DNA of 64,000 nt from Hormiphora californensis. Lineage: Eukaryota; Ctenophora; Tentaculata; Cydippida; Pleurobrachiidae. The stretch covers positions 2,009,459 to 2,073,458 of the forward strand of contig CM035353.1 of NCBI GenBank assembly GCA_020137815.1. The letters run 5' to 3'. The first letter of the stretch is position 1; every line of letters begins with the position of its first letter. Under the pieces are notes generated by a model that was not told the DNA's origin, searched no databases, and saw only the letters and a list, made by a program, of their open reading frames with translations. Of the stretch, positions 1-18,600 are shown piece after piece. The position numbers were made by a program, and so were the translations under genes.

Positions 1-340
1 GTTCCAGAAATTTGCTTCTTCGGCTCCTGATAGGTTGAATCTTCTTAGTCTCCGTTGCAGAAGGTTGGGCTTCTTTCCAGATAGTTTAGAAGGTCTTGTG
101 CTCCGTCACCATGAGCTTTATTCCCCCTTGTTTATTTTTATCCTTACTTTACCCCATATGTACATTGTTCAACATACCCTTATGTACATTGTTCTACCTA
201 CCATTACTCCGCAGGCCCTCCGGGCCCTCAGATCCAACAGGATCCGGGCTCGGGGGATTTAACCCTGCTCTCGCACGGGGCCTTACGGCCCCGTGTGGGA
301 GTGGTGCGTGTAGTGGACCGAGAGAGAGAGAGAGAGAGAG
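1..340 (+). repeat. dispersed repeat, copy 1
   Basis: This stretch closely matches 18185-18530 over about 330 bases, including the segments CTTGTGCTCCG and GGGCTTCTTT, a GC-rich stem-like part (CCCTCCGGGCCCTCAG) and an end in GTAGTGGACCGAGAGAG that runs into a (GA)n tract. Both copies end in the microsatellite, so the element may carry or seed a GA tail. No protein domain is visible. The class is unknown; a non-autonomous retroelement is possible but unproven. Confidence 0.6.
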
Positions 341-2070
341 ATGATTCCTAGGAATACTGGCTGAGTTACGAGTTGAGTATTGAGTATCTTTTCCGTGCTA
401 TTCCCAATCAGATAGTTCCACGGAAATTGTCACTACACACTACACCCCCCCCCCCATTTCTTGTATACGTGTTACTTGGAAAGACAATAAAAGAACGACC
501 AATATGTACTTTGTTGCCCATGGCTGACAATGCATATTGTAACAGCTGTCATTATATCACGTGGTTTAACCATCCTTTCTTTCACACACCAGGTGCGACA
601 CTAAAATGAAACATTCACAAGTCACAATTCTAAGGGACGCACAATATTTAATAATTTTAACGCGACAAGAATACTGCCCACTATACCACCCCCCATCCCC
701 TCATATTTCTACATGAGAGATGTATCAGCTTTACTTTGAAATGTAAATGTAGAAGGGACAAAAAGATGAGGCGGGGGAATATATATATTTGCATTATGTT
801 AAGAGGGGATGGGCATCATTAAATATTATATGTGGGGATGAATGCGTGTATGCCCCTTCCGGCTCCACTCTTTGGCAAGGTGCCAAACTGAATTAGGACA
901 AGAGTTATCCTGTGTGAATCAGGACAATTTACTTTTGCTACTTTCCTAATCGAAAGTGGGCCCACTTTCGAGTACGAAAGTAGCAAAAGTGTCTCCGGCC
1001 CAGTCCCCCCCCCCCCCCCCCCCGTCTGATGTGATGCTAATAACGTCATGGCAGACTGTTACAAATATGTGTTAAGATAAGGAATTTTGCCTTTCGCATA
1101 CATCACATAATGTGATGATTTAAGATGGTTTTTTACGTATGTCGCGTGACCGACATTTAATACAGTTTCTCTATTTATATTTCGACTGTATGGCGGCCGT
1201 GTATATGGAATAATTATGGTCAAACATTACGGAACAATGAATGTAAAATTAGTTGATAGAATGGGGACTGAGTTAGTTTAAAGAATGTTGCCGTTTTGGA
1301 CTGAGTTAGTCTGAAGAATGGGGCTGTTTTACCAAAATTCAGTCATGTCAGGTTGTAAAACCCGTTATTCTCTGCTAGACGAACGTTCGCTAGATGACTT
1401 AACCGTTAACGCTGCAAAACCTGTCAGATATTGCTAGGGCAATGATGATTTAACCACCCTGCAAAAAAAACATCTGGTTTGCGATTTTGGCAGTAGATGT
1501 GACGGCAGATGGTAGGGGCATTGATAGATTTATGGGTCCTTGGATGTAAGCCAAAAACATGCTCTCCCGCAACATGCTCCCGCTCTCTCAGCCCCCCTCT
1601 CCCGCCGTTATAGGAACCACGTTCTAGCTCTCGCTCTCTCTCTCTCGCGGGCCGTTACCAAAACATCGAGAGGGTCTACACCATCCGGGCATAACCTTTA
1701 CAAAGCACATCACCTTGCTACGAAACTTTGTTGCCATCGCGCGCGCGTTCTAACTCCGCGCGGACTGTGGGGGTGTGTCATATCAGTGTATTTTGTGATT
1801 TGGTATTTAGCTTTCCCACGGTTGATCGATTAGATGATTTATAGGGCATGTATGGTATGCGGGTATAGGTAGTCCGTCTCTAATCTTCAAACCTGCTCTT
1901 AACATGCAGTAATCTCTTTCTCTGAGAGAAAGAATGTAGACTCATAACATCATGGCTATTTGCATGCATTAAACCTGGGGAATGTTGAGTGATAATATGT
2001 GGGCGTGTCTAAATCTTTCTCATCATTCCTGGAATTCAGTCATCTTCCACCATTCTGATATACCTCCTTT
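341..2070. other. no gene recognised
   Basis: About 1.7 kb of mostly unique sequence. It has a C homopolymer near 1004-1023 and short CT runs near 1630. Open frames are short, with no domain or splice signature. It could contain 5' untranslated exons or the promoter of gene A, but nothing shows this directly. Confidence 0.5.
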
Positions 2071-4104
2071 CTGGCCGCCACTTGTAACCACCCCTGGCCG
2101 CCACTTGTAACCACCCCTGGCCGCCACTTGTAACCACCCCTGGCCGCCACTTGTAACCACCCCTGGCCGCCACTTGTAACCACCCCCATTCTCCCTACTT
2201 TAGCACCTGTAACCACCCATTCCTCCTACTATAGCACCTTTAACCACCCATTCTCCCTACTTTAGCACCTTTAACCACCCATTCTCCCTACTATAGCACC
2301 TTTAACCACCCATTCTCCCTACTTTAACACCTTTAACCACCCATTCCTCCTACTATAGTACCTGTAACCACCCATTCTCCCTACTTTAACACCTTTAACC
2401 ACCCATTCTCCCTACTATAGCACCTTTAACCACCCATTCCTCCTACTATAGTACCTGTAACCACCCATTCTCCCTACTTTAACACCTTTAACCACCCATT
2501 CTCCCTACTATAGCACCTTTAACCACCCATTCTTCCTACTATAGCACCTTTAACCACCCATTCTCCCTACTATAGCACCTTTAACCACCCATTCTCCCTA
2601 CATTAGCACCTTAAACCACCCATTCTCCCTACTTTAACACCTGTAACCACCCATTTTTTCATACTATAGCACCTTTAACCACCCATTCTCCCTACATTAA
2701 CACCTTTAACCACCCATTATCCCTACTATCATAGCACCTGTAACCACCCATTCTCCCTACTATAGCACCTGTAACCACCCCCATTCTCCCTACTTTAACA
2801 CATTTAACCACCCATTCTCCCTACTATAGCACCTGTAACCCCCCATTCTCCCTACTTTAGCACCTGTAACCCCCATTCTCCCTACATTAGCACCTTTAAC
2901 CACCCATTCTCCCTACTTTAGCACCTTTAACCACCCATTCTCCCTACTATAGCACCTTTAACCACCCATTCTCCCTACTATAGCACCTGTAACCCCCCAT
3001 TCTCCCTACTTTAGCACCTGTAACCCCCATTCTCCCTACATTAGCACCTTTAACCACCCATTCTCCCTACTTTAGCACCTTTAACCACCCATTCTCCCTA
3101 CTATAGCACCTTTAACCACCCATTCTCCCTACTTTAGCACCTGTAACCCCCCATTTTTCCTACTTTAACACCTTAAACCACCCATTCTCCCTACTTTAAC
3201 ACCTGTAACCACCCATTTTTTCATACTATAGCACCTTTAACCACCCATTCTCCCTACATTAACACCTTTAACCACCCATTATCCCTACTATCATAGCACC
3301 TGTAACCACCCATTCTCCCTACTATAGCACCTGTAACCACCCCCATTCTCCCTACTTTAACACATTTAACCACCCATTCTCCCTACTATAGCACCTGTAA
3401 CCACCCATTCTCCCTACTATAGCACCTGTAACCACCCATTCTCCCTACTATAGCACCTGTAACCACCCATTCTCCCTACTTTAACACCTTTAACCACCCA
3501 TTCTTCCTACTATGGCACCTGTAACCACCCATTCTCCCTACTATAGCACCTTTGACCACCCATTCTCCCTACTTTAGCACCTTTAACCACCCATTCTCCC
3601 TACTATAGCACCTGTAACCACCCATTCTCTCTACTTTAACACCTTTAACCACCCATTCTCCCTACTATAGCACCTGTAACCACCCATTCTCCCTACTATA
3701 GCACCTGTAACCACCCATTCTCCCTACTTTAACACCTTTAACCACCCATTCTTCCTACTATGGCACCTGTAACCACCCATTCTCCCTACTATAGCACCTT
3801 TGACCACCCATTCTCCCTACTTTAACACCTTTAGCCACCCATTCTCCCTACTTTAGCACCTTTAACCACCCATTCTCCCTACTATAGCACCTGTAACCAC
3901 CCATTCTCTCTACTTTAACACCTTTAACCACCCATTCTCCCTACTATAGCACCTGTAACCACCCATTCTCCCTACTATAGCACCTTTAACCACCCATTCT
4001 CCCTACTTTAACACCTTTAACCACCCATTCTCCCTACTATAGCACCTTTAACCACCCATTTTTCCTACTTTAACACCTTTAACCACCCATTCTCCCTACT
4101 TTAG
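2071..4104 (+). repeat. minisatellite ending at gene A start; units carry a 3' splice-site-like motif
   Basis: It starts with about five copies of a 23-bp unit (CCGCCACTTGTAACCACCCC), then about 60 copies of a ~31-bp unit with core CTTTAACCACCCATTCTCCC followed by TACTATAGCAC. Read on +, each unit has a branch-point-like TTTAAC, a pyrimidine tract and an AG. The last copy (CTACTTTAG) stands 10 bp before the ATG at 4115, where it would serve as the acceptor of the first coding exon. Units vary (ACTATAG, ACTTTAG, ACATTAG, ACTTTAAC) and longer blocks recur, for example around 2640-2790 and 3190-3340, which shows segmental duplication inside the array. Confidence 0.85.
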
Positions 4105-4114
4105 CACCACCGCA

Positions 4115-9575
<5,461 letters not shown>

Positions 9576-10903
9576 TTATTGCCAAAGACGCCTCAAACTG
9601 TGACTGTATTCTACTAATTTCATGTGACGAATTATTTATAAAGTTTGATAATTACCAATTGTGTTTCCAAGATTTTATCCATTTCAGAAAAATCGTTGTC
9701 ATCTTTTTGCTTTTTTTCCTTTGTTGCCGCCAACTTCCGATCCCACTGTCTGACAATACCCCAACGTAGGTCTTCGTCGGTGAAGACCGACGGGCAAGAT
9801 TCGGCTAGGGTACTGACCAGAAGGACCGCACTCGTACATACGTACTCTGGTCTTGGGTGTCCTTCCCAGGGGATCGTCAACATTACATTAATGAAACTGC
9901 AACGCGCGTGAAATAATTTTTCACGCTGCAATCTAGCGCGCGCGATATCAGATCTTTAATCGCGCGCGCGAAATTTTACTTGAATGTGGGACAGTCCACG
10001 TCTGAGTGAGATAATCTCACTCAGACATCACAGAATTTCTCCTAAATGTACAATCTTTTTTACAAAAATAGAGTTGCTACATAAGCTAGAGATGCTCTAG
10101 TTTATATAGCAACTCTAATTTTTGTAAAAAGATTGTACACTTAGGAGAAATTCTGTGATGTCTGAGTGAGATTATCTCACTCAGACGTGGACTGTCCCAT
10201 GTAGAAAAATCCAGCTCTGGAATTTTTAAAATTGGCCAGATTTAAAAATCCTGCGTTCTGATTGGTTGAAATTTCGCGTGCTCGAAATTTCAGCCCATCA
10301 GAGCGCAGAATTTGAGCCGCACACGCGCCGCGGTGCGTGGGAAAAACCGTAAGGGCTTCCACTATTGGGGACTGCAGCGTAGGCCAAGATTTAAAAGGCC
10401 CTCTGAGAAAAAATTTTGGCCATCGTTTTACTCTACAGACTACAGGCTACAGCGGTACTACGTTGGTGGTACTACGTTGGTGACCACATATAGCGTCCAC
10501 GATGTATGTCCACGATGTATGAGATGCACTCCACTATCATTAAATGCTTTTTGGACATCGTAGACACCCGACACAAGAAAAAGCTTTAGGCGATCAGCGA
10601 TGCTGTGGCCTGTGTGGGCGGCCAATATGATAGAGCCGGGAGAAGTGAGCACCACTGTTAGGACGCCACTGTTGACTTCAATGAAGGAAGTAGGCAAATT
10701 GTTCCTTTGGCTAGAGGAATTAGGTCCAGAAAGGTTTCTAAATTTCCTGGCTCCCCTCTGGAGTAGGCTCTCGAACTTTTGAGCTTGTCGCCTTGTACAT
10801 TGAATTTAAAAGTCAGGTTTGTACAATGCAAAGCATGCTAAATAATAACTAATTTTTAGCTGTAGCGACTGAGATGACTAACTGTCGGTAGCCCAGACAA
10901 ATC
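9576..10903. other. intergenic region between gene A and Popeye gene
   Basis: Contains a minus-strand open stretch at 9632-9931 and another at 10458-10790 that look protein-like in places, but with no start, splice pattern or recognised domain; both may be decayed exons. It also holds the foldback 9987-10199 and CpG-rich repeats near 9905-9970 and 10316-10345. Confidence 0.45.
9987..10199. mobile_element. foldback element, ~213 bp
   Basis: The two halves are near-perfect reverse complements. They begin TGGGACAGTCCACG, contain a smaller palindrome (CTGAGTGAGATAATCTCACT) and end near a centre at about 10090 (AGCTAGAGATGCTCTAG). It has no coding capacity and resembles a MITE. No clear target duplication was seen. 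Confidence 0.8.
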
Positions 10904-13900
10904 ATGGCTGGAATGTTCGGCAGCGTTTTCGCTGCTCCAGGACAAAACATTCTTACCTGCACTTGGTCACCTGTCAACAGCATACTATTCCAGGTTTGAA
11001 AATATTATTGTATTACTTACAATAACATTCAAATCAACATTGTCTTGCTCCACCCTTTCTCTCGGCAACATAGCAGTAATAACGGATTAATTATTTCAGA
11101 TTGCGAACTTCTGGCTGTTTATCCTTTATGTGGGAGATTTTATTACATTTTCAAACCTCTTTTACAAGTTTTTATTCCTGCGCATCGTTCTAGCTGGTGC
11201 AGGTATGGATCATTTTTCACTTTTTCTTAATTTGAATCTTGCCTGTTTATTAATCCGCCTCATTTTAGCGTTATTTTTCACGGTCTGGGCAGCATGGGTT
11301 CTCTGCTCACCTGATACGGCCCTGTGGAACTTCGTCTTTCTAATTTATAATATTATTCAACTAGCAGTTTTGGTCTACAGGGAACGCATCAAAAAACCCA
11401 ACAAACCAAGTTAGTTCCAACAATTATATTGTAGTTGTACAAGCATATCTTCAGGGGGTTCACGCCCATGGCAACCGCTCTTATCAAATAAAATCATATC
11501 CTACTGAAAACATGCCACTTTTAAACGCTTTTTCCAGGTTTTGAGAAGTTATACTCTCTGGTTTACAGTCCTATTTCATTTCCCTTAAACACCTACAACT
11601 CTCTCATTGAGAATGGTGAAGTCTGGGTTTTAAAGGATGGCCAAGAGGTCCCCGATGAAGCAGTATGTAACGGAAAAATTGCCCAAGTTATCTCAGGCAA
11701 GTCTCAAGCATTCGTTCATGATGAATAAATCTGGTATAATGTTTTAAAAAGTTCCGTCAGGCCGAGAATGAATGCTTGATGCTCACACACACATTATATA
11801 TGCTGCACAGGTGTGTATGAGCAACAATATATGTAACTCGTACCACTCTCTCCCGCTCATGAATTAATGCAGTACACACACACACCAGCTATCACACGAG
11901 ATCTCATTAGGAAAGATATGAAATAGGAAAGATATGAAATAGGAAAGATATACTACAGGGATCTCGAGAATACTACAGAAAATACTACAGAGTATTTAAT
12001 TGTAGAACTGAGAGTATTTGATTATTTGGCTGGTATCGACTATCGAGGGGAATAGGTGTATAACGTAGTGTGAATAATTTCTTTCTTGCAGCTACATGGT
12101 ACTACTATTTCCAGTGTCTTGTATAATTGTTCGAGATAGTCTGATTATGTCTAGATAGGCATTATATACATCCTTTATGACTTACAGGCGCCAATGGACT
12201 GTCAGTGCTAGCAGCAAGATACATTATCGTTTCTTTTGTCGACCCTGTTTCCGGATTAGAAAATTTAAAGATGCATTATCTTATAATGTTGTTGGTTCCA
12301 TTGTCTTCATACCAGTCTTGCTAGCAGCAATTAGATGCCTTATCTTTGCCTTTGTCGACCCTCTTTCCGGATTAGGCATTATTTTATGTTGTAGGTCCCA
12401 TTATAGGTCCCATTATAGGTCCCATTATATTCACACCAGTCTTGCTAGCAGCAATGCCTTATCTTTTGTCGACCCTCTTTCCGGGTTAGAACAATTAAAC
12501 AGGCATTATTTTGGGTTGTTGGTCCCATTATTCACACCAGTTATGTTTTTTATCGACAAGGAAGCTGCCTGTAACACGGAGGATTACGGGGGCTCGAAAG
12601 GATAGCCCCCGTAATCCGCTGCCTTATTCCAGGTGGAAATGTGTATGACGGACTGTAACAGTCCGTCATACACATTTCCACCTGGAATTTCTTGCTTGTA
12701 TTTTCTGTCAGAATCTGTATAACACGCACGTGAATTTGAGCCGCGGCGCGGCGCATCTGCACGTGCGGTTTTTCCAGAGAGAGTGAGAGACAATCGTATA
12801 ACGTTTATGTGCGTCTCTCTCTTTAATATCGCACGTGAATATGAGCCGCGGCGCGGCGCATCTGCACGTGCGGTTCTTCCAGATAGAAATTCCAAGTAGA
12901 AATTCCAGATAGAAATTCCAAATAGAAATGTGTATGACGCCGTGTTAAGGAGGGTTAGAACATATCAACCCTGAGTAATTCTAATATTAGCTTTGACGGC
13001 ACTACTATCATGTAAATTAAGGGACAACCTTGGTTTTAGTTTCTTTATCAGATGCACTTTTTGTGTACCGTACTGTAATAATGGGGGGGGATAATAATTA
13101 TGGCGGTAAAACCCCTCAACTATTTCATTATCAATAACTAGATTAGCTTTATCTAACAAACATGGCCCTCTCAGGAAGGGTAGCTGGAACGATACGAAAT
13201 GGTGGGTGTTTCTCTTTCAAAGAAGGGGATATTTTGAACCACGACTCCTGGAATTTCTCCACCTACCTTCCTGTCCGGTCACCCATTGTATCCGATTATA
13301 CAGCTGAATCAGGTATATTTTATACCTAACTATATTAACATGGCCGGTAACACTTAAAGTGAGAGTGGACCGAATCAGAATTGGACAAGTTTGTTGTAGG
13401 TAGTAGAGATTAACTTTCTGAGCATTTTGCGTTTTTGCCGCTCAAAATCGACCCACCCATCACTGAGATATTTTTGTTATGTTGGGAGAATTCTTGCTGG
13501 ATCAATATTTATCAAACAGGATAGAAACAATCCTTGTGTTTTACTAACACATTCTTTAAATGTTTAATATGCTGGCTTGCATTGCCCTGCTTCTGTGCAT
13601 TGCCATGTCAACCTCACTTATTATATTCAGAATGTATTAGTAAAACACCACGATTGTTTCTATTCTGTTTTATACATACTGATTAAACAGAAGTTCTCCC
13701 AACATAACAAAAATATCTCAGTGATGGCTGGGTCGATTTTGAGCGGCAAAATCGCAAAATACTCAGAAAGCTAATCTTTACTACCTACAACAAACTTGTC
13801 CAATTCTGATTCGGTCCACTCTCACTTTAAGACCCATTTATTTGTAAAAGCTTTTGCGTGCCGCGTTATATCCTTTTTTTGAATATATTTAATGCATGCA

Positions 13901-15168
13901 ATCTACTAGGGTCTCTATCAGAATGTTGCCGCTGCAGCTGCAGAATAACCCGCTGAGAGTGCATGAAGTCCTATATATAAAAGGCATGTCTAATACTGTG
14001 TAGACTAGGTATGGGCCGGTGTAACAAATGATGTATATGGGTTGATTAATGAACTATCGTGAAACTGCGTTTTGTAATATCAACATCAGTTCATTTACCC
14101 AGTTCCCCTAAAATTACTCAGCCTACACCAGGAACCGACCGAAACAAGTAAACAACCAATCAGAACTCGTTATTTAGGTCACGTGACTGGTTATCAGCCA
14201 ATCAGGGACCAGTATTTCCTGATTCGGTCGGTTCCTGGCCTACACCATATCTCTATTATAAGTTGGAGATGAACGTCGAAGCCGTTCGTTAGGTGATATC
14301 TACGCAACAGACTGCACTTCTTCATTAAACACTATACATATGACGAAAGCTGTAAAGCTGTTGTTCACACTTTTGGGAGTTTATGATTACTTTAGAACAC
14401 ATTTTAGCGATTCAGTCTTCATGGTTACCGATACAGTTGCCATGGCAACAGTAAAATTGTCGTCAAATGGGCAAGAAAATTCTCACCACGTATAAGGCGA
14501 ACCTGCCACATGTGGCTCGTCAAGCAACCTCCCAGTATCGAACGCTCAATACTTTGACACATATAGTGTTTGATAACCTTTAGGCACGTGCCCTGTGTTA
14601 GTTTTACGGGTGTGAAAGTGGGCGAATTCTTGGCAAATCTCCAACAATATCTATACTTCACCCAATGGCAGTATATAATTGATGTAACCAATAGTTGTTC
14701 CACCGTACCCTCTGTCTCCTCGTCTATTATATAAATACACACGAAGTGCAATATTTATCACTTTCACCGTCACGCCTTCACAACTATGTTTTCCTTTTTA
14801 GCCATATATTCCTGTTTAATATTCACACTGTATTTTCAGAGTGTGTAATTATATCCTGGTCATACGCCATGTTGGCCGGTACACTTGGATCTGATGAAAA
14901 GCGGCAATTCTCAGCACTAATTACAACTCAACTCAACTCTATCCTTCTTTATATCACGGCTGCGTTAGACCCCACACTGGTTGTCCTAAGGAGCAAATCC
15001 TCGAGAGAATCATCCCTCGATGGGACCAGCTCTGAAGTCAGTGGAAGTGTTCTGAAACTCAGAAATAATGGCGAAATAATGAGGAACGGTGGACATTATA
15101 ATGTTAGGAATGATGATGAGATGAATGGTGAATTGACTGGACTTATTGAAGCTGAGAGCAATGTGTGA
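10904..15168 (+). CDS. Popeye domain-containing protein, six exons
   Basis: Exons 10904-10993, 11100-11202, 11269-11409, 11538-11696, 13175-13312 and 14840-15168 join in phase to 319 codons plus stop. The N-terminal part has three likely membrane helices (around residues 32-50, 55-78 and 85-105), including the family-like LWNFVFLIYNIIQLAVLVY. A cytosolic Popeye domain follows, with SPISFPLNTYNSLIENGEV and KIAQVISG. Vertebrate POPDC proteins bind cAMP and act in the plasma membrane of muscle and other cells. Here the region that usually carries the DSPE and FQVT cAMP-binding motifs reads HDSWNFSTYLP, so binding may be altered. Intron 4 starts with GC (TCAG|GCAAGT); phase and the ISG motif support it. 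The C-terminal tail is Ser/Asn/Glu-rich. Confidence 0.9.
12177..12560 (+). repeat. ~130-bp tandem repeat in Popeye intron 4
   Basis: Three units share GCTAGCAGCAA and TTTGTCGACCCTCTTTCCGG, each followed by an AT-rich segment with GGTCCCATTATA, which is itself triplicated in one unit. It is intronic, with no coding meaning visible. Confidence 0.75.
12580..12900. repeat. hairpins and a 63-bp palindrome in Popeye intron 4
   Basis: A hairpin at about 12583-12618 (GGATTACGGGGGCT and complement) is followed by a near-perfect palindrome at 12627-12689 centred on ACGGACTGTAACAGTCCGT. Two direct copies of a GC-rich segment then follow (GAGCCGCGGCGCGGCGCATC at about 12738 and 12842), each bounded by GCACGTG. 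This looks like nested or decayed foldback elements. Confidence 0.75.
13351..13829. mobile_element. foldback element in Popeye intron 5
   Basis: An arm starting CTTAAAGTGAGAGTGGACCG at about 13351 is matched by its reverse complement ending at about 13829, with arms of about 165 bp. The inner ends read ATATTTTTGTTATGTTGGG and complement. It has no coding capacity. The arms differ by a few substitutions, so it is older than the palindrome at 19935. Confidence 0.8.
14129..14237 (+). mobile_element. hAT-like MITE, copy 3 (109 bp)
   Basis: Intact termini CAGGAACCGACCGAA and TTCGGTCGGTTCCTG, flanked by the 8-bp duplication GCCTACAC at 14121-14128 and 14238-14245. It lies in Popeye intron 5, about 600 bp from the next exon. 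Confidence 0.92.
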
Positions 15169-17590
15169 TATAATTTATCTGTGAGTGTGTGTGTGCCGAG
15201 ATGCTGCTTTCCAAAAGGGATATGATGCTTTTATTGGTCTGTTTGATCATATATAGCGTTCTCATTGTCAAATGGAGATTTTTTACTTTTGTATTTTTAT
15301 ATGCGCCTACTCTACTTTTTCAACTGGTGGGCGGACTCTTAGACTCTATATAGTGCTAACGGACTCTCTATCTAAACGAAATCTCAAGTTCGCTGCGAAT
15401 GATTTTAGCACTAGAGTCCGCACACCGTTTCAAATGTAACCTACTTCTGGATATAAAATGGCGTTATTCCATATACGGATGGTAAATATTAATACCGTAT
15501 TAGGATGGTATAGATAATTTTAGAACACAGTTCAACCATTACGTAGTGATGCAGAGTGCAGTTAGCATGCACTCTCCCTCTCTCTTTCTCTCTCCACCTA
15601 TCTCTCTGTATCTCTGTCTCTCTCTGTCTCTCTCTGTCTCTCTCTCTCTCTCTCTACAGGACTCTCCAATGTACATGTAGCTAACAGCCTATGAAGTTGT
15701 TCATAGTTAGTATTGGACATCTTTACCAATTATTTCACACACACACACCGTACCTTGAATCTTCCACAGATCTGACTCCCACTGTCGTATATAACAGATT
15801 GTCTTAACCCCCCCCCCCCCCCCTAGATTGCCCAACCCCCAGATTGTCTAACCCAGGTAGTTCTAATGAGTTATGGAATTAGGGAGCAGACAATCTCTAC
15901 CAATTTCAACAAACATGGGAACATTTTATATATACTCCATATTTAATCCTCTTCCTCTCACCTCTGTCATATTATATATATCCCCTCCCGCCCCCCATGC
16001 CCATATTCTGTACCACTAATCTGCCAAAGATACTACAAATATATCCTCTAATTTGAACTCTAATTCTCTGAAATATGCCGGTTTGGTTTCCCGATGAGAT
16101 ATTTCTGGCGTCAGTACGAGACAGCTGATAGTTTTACCCCCCCCCCCCCCCTCCAAATATTATATGTTGGAATCACCCACGTGACGAAATACGGAATATC
16201 TATACTACTTGTACCATACGCTATTTAGAATACCCTCTGACTTGATTGCATTAACTGAATTACCCATTCATACGGGGAAAAACTCAGAAAATTCATTGAT
16301 TTTGACTTGATATGTTTCTACACAGCTGATCTTGCACAGAAAAGGGGGGTCTGGACGAAATTGTATCAATGACAATGCAGTCCTGCTATGTCCCCTACTA
16401 CCTAATCACATTTCTACAATACTAACTAGATCATCTGCACAGGAACATGTGTTCTCCAGCCTCCCATATATAAAGAAATGAATCTACATTCTCACACACA
16501 TACTGCAGTGCATCATGATTTTATTAATATTTCCACTCTGGGTGCTGGAGACTTTAGGGGGAGATATCTGACTACCCCTTCTTACATGAACTCAGGCGGA
16601 AGATAACTTCCTTTTGCTGGAGGTCATACAGTAGCAGATATATTTGACTGCAGCTGTACATATGCTACCATTATATGATGTCTACTAGAACATGTCTATT
16701 TCTCTATTCTAACACGTGTACAGCTATTATTCAATACCCCTCCCTAGTTAGACTCGTAGTCTCATCTGGGACACTATCCTGGTACGTGGCAGGGTATTTC
16801 ATGACAGGCTAGGTGTCAGATCGAAATTTAATTTTTAGGAAAATTATTATAATAATGGAAAGCCCTACAAAGAGATAAAACATCCCGTTAATAATAGCTG
16901 CAGCTCTCTGGTCTCTCTTTCCTCTCTCTCTCTCTCTCTTTCTCGTATCTATCTCGTGTAGTCTACACACAATATCAGTCAACACGATTCGATGTATCTC
17001 ATAAATACTGGTATGGCCGTACTGCATCGAGTACATTGATATATGTATAATAGTACTAGTAGCTGTAGCTGTATATGCTCTAATAAGTCCTATCTCAATC
17101 GAGATGTATCGTGAAAGCAGTCATGTAGGGGAATTTTTGAAAGTGGTGGGGCCAGATTTTTTGGTCACGTCACACGTGATATGACATACACCGACTTTTC
17201 TATTAAAAATTTGAATAGATCGGGCGGAGCCCGATAAAACTTTTCGGTTTTTAGGCCAAAAAGTCATAGTAATTACACTGTATAAATTATGGGCGCGTGA
17301 CCTTTACTAGGGTAATTACACTGATACACCGCTGCATCAAGTGCCATGACATCTTAGGAGAGTACATCTTGGGACATCTCTGATGTTTTACACTGTGATC
17401 TACATAGATTTGATTATCGGACAGATCGGTCCCTGTGTATGAATATTCTGAGCATTATAATATGTGTAATAGGCGTCACAGCAAAATTAGGTTAGGATTC
17501 CTCTCTTGTATCACGATAGTTGTAGAAAAACCCAATCCATGCTGCAGGAAATGAATAAAAATAACATACTCATCCTTACGTATTCGTTAG
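15169..17590. other. intergenic, no gene recognised
   Basis: Mostly AT-rich unique sequence with a CT-rich patch (15575-15656), C homopolymers near 15810 and 16137, and a short CT run near 16920. No splice-linked open frames or domains were seen. Confidence 0.55.
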
Positions 17591-17599
17591 GAAGAAAGA

Positions 17600-18145
17600 A
17601 AGAGAGAGAGAGAGAGAGAGAGTCAGCTGTCTTTGCTGGAGCGGGGTCAGCTGTCTTTACTGGAGCGGGGTCAGCTGTCCTTACTGGAGCGGGGTCAGCT
17701 GTCTTCTCTGGAACGAGGTGGCTGTCTTCTCTGGAGCGGGGTCAGCTGTCTTCTCTGGAGCGGGGTGGCTGTCTTCTCTGGAGCGGGGTCAGCTGTCTTC
17801 TCTGGAACGGGGTCAGCTGTCTTCTCTGGAACGGGGTCAGCTGTCTTCTCTGGAACGGGGTCAGCTGGCTTCTCTGGAGCGGGGTCAGCTGGCTTTTCTG
17901 GAACGGGGTCAGCTGGCTTCTCTGGAACGGGGTCAGCTGGCTTCTCTGGATCGGGGTCAGCTGGCTTTTCTGGGACTGGGTCAGCTGTCTTCTCTGGAAC
18001 GGGGTCAGCTGTCTTCTCTGGAACGGGGTCAGCTGTCTTCTCTGGAACGGGGTCAGCTGGCTTCTCTGGAACGGGGTCAGCTGGCTTTTCTGGGACGGGG
18101 TCAGCTGTCTTCTCTGGAACGGGGTCAGCTGTCTTTTTCGCTCGC
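17600..18145 (+). repeat. 24-bp minisatellite
   Basis: About 21 units of GGGGTCAGCTGTCTTCTCTG plus GAAC, with variants TGGCTTCTC and GAGCG. The unit is a multiple of three, so frames stay open on both strands (an 8-residue VPEKTADP-type repeat on the minus strand). There is no flanking exon or start context that makes it a credible gene. Confidence 0.85.
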
Positions 18146-18184
18146 ACCCGTTCCTGCTTGTTTTAGGCTGCCTTAGATTCAGAC

Positions 18185-18510
18185 GGTTTGCTTCTTCAGT
18201 TCCTGATAAGTTGTCTCTTCTTAGAATTCATTGTAGCAGATTGGGCTTCTTTGCAGATAGTTTAGGAGGTCTTGTGCTCCGCCACCATGAGCTTTAATCC
18301 CACTTTACTTCCCCCTTTTTAATATCATCCCCTTTACTTAACCCATATGTACATTGTTAAATTTACCCGTATGTACATTGTTCTACCTACCCTACCTTTA
18401 CTCCGCAGGCCCTCCGGGCCCTCAGATCCAACAGGATCCGGGTCCGGGGGATTTAACCCTGCTCTCGCATGGGGCCTCACGGCCCCATGTGGGAGTGGTG
18501 CGTGTAGTGG

Positions 18511-18592
<82 letters not shown>

Positions 18593-18600
18593 GGGGATAG
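18185..18600 (+). repeat. dispersed repeat, copy 2, with (GA)n tail
   Basis: Second copy of the element at 1-340, sharing GGGCTTCTTT, the GC-rich CCCTCCGGGCCCTCAG block and the terminal GTAGTGGACCGAGAGAG. It then runs into a (GA)n tract at 18513-18590. The two copies differ by scattered substitutions and short indels. Confidence 0.65.

Noticed and set aside
2071-4104. CRISPR array
   Set aside because: Units are contiguous with no unique spacers, in an intron-bearing animal genome; it is a minisatellite. The same applies to the 41-bp and 32-bp arrays.
17506-18297. 263-codon + frame and 150-codon minus frame rich in VPEKTADP-type repeats
   Set aside because: 24-bp array keeps frames open; no start context, exon signals or unique flanking coding sequence.
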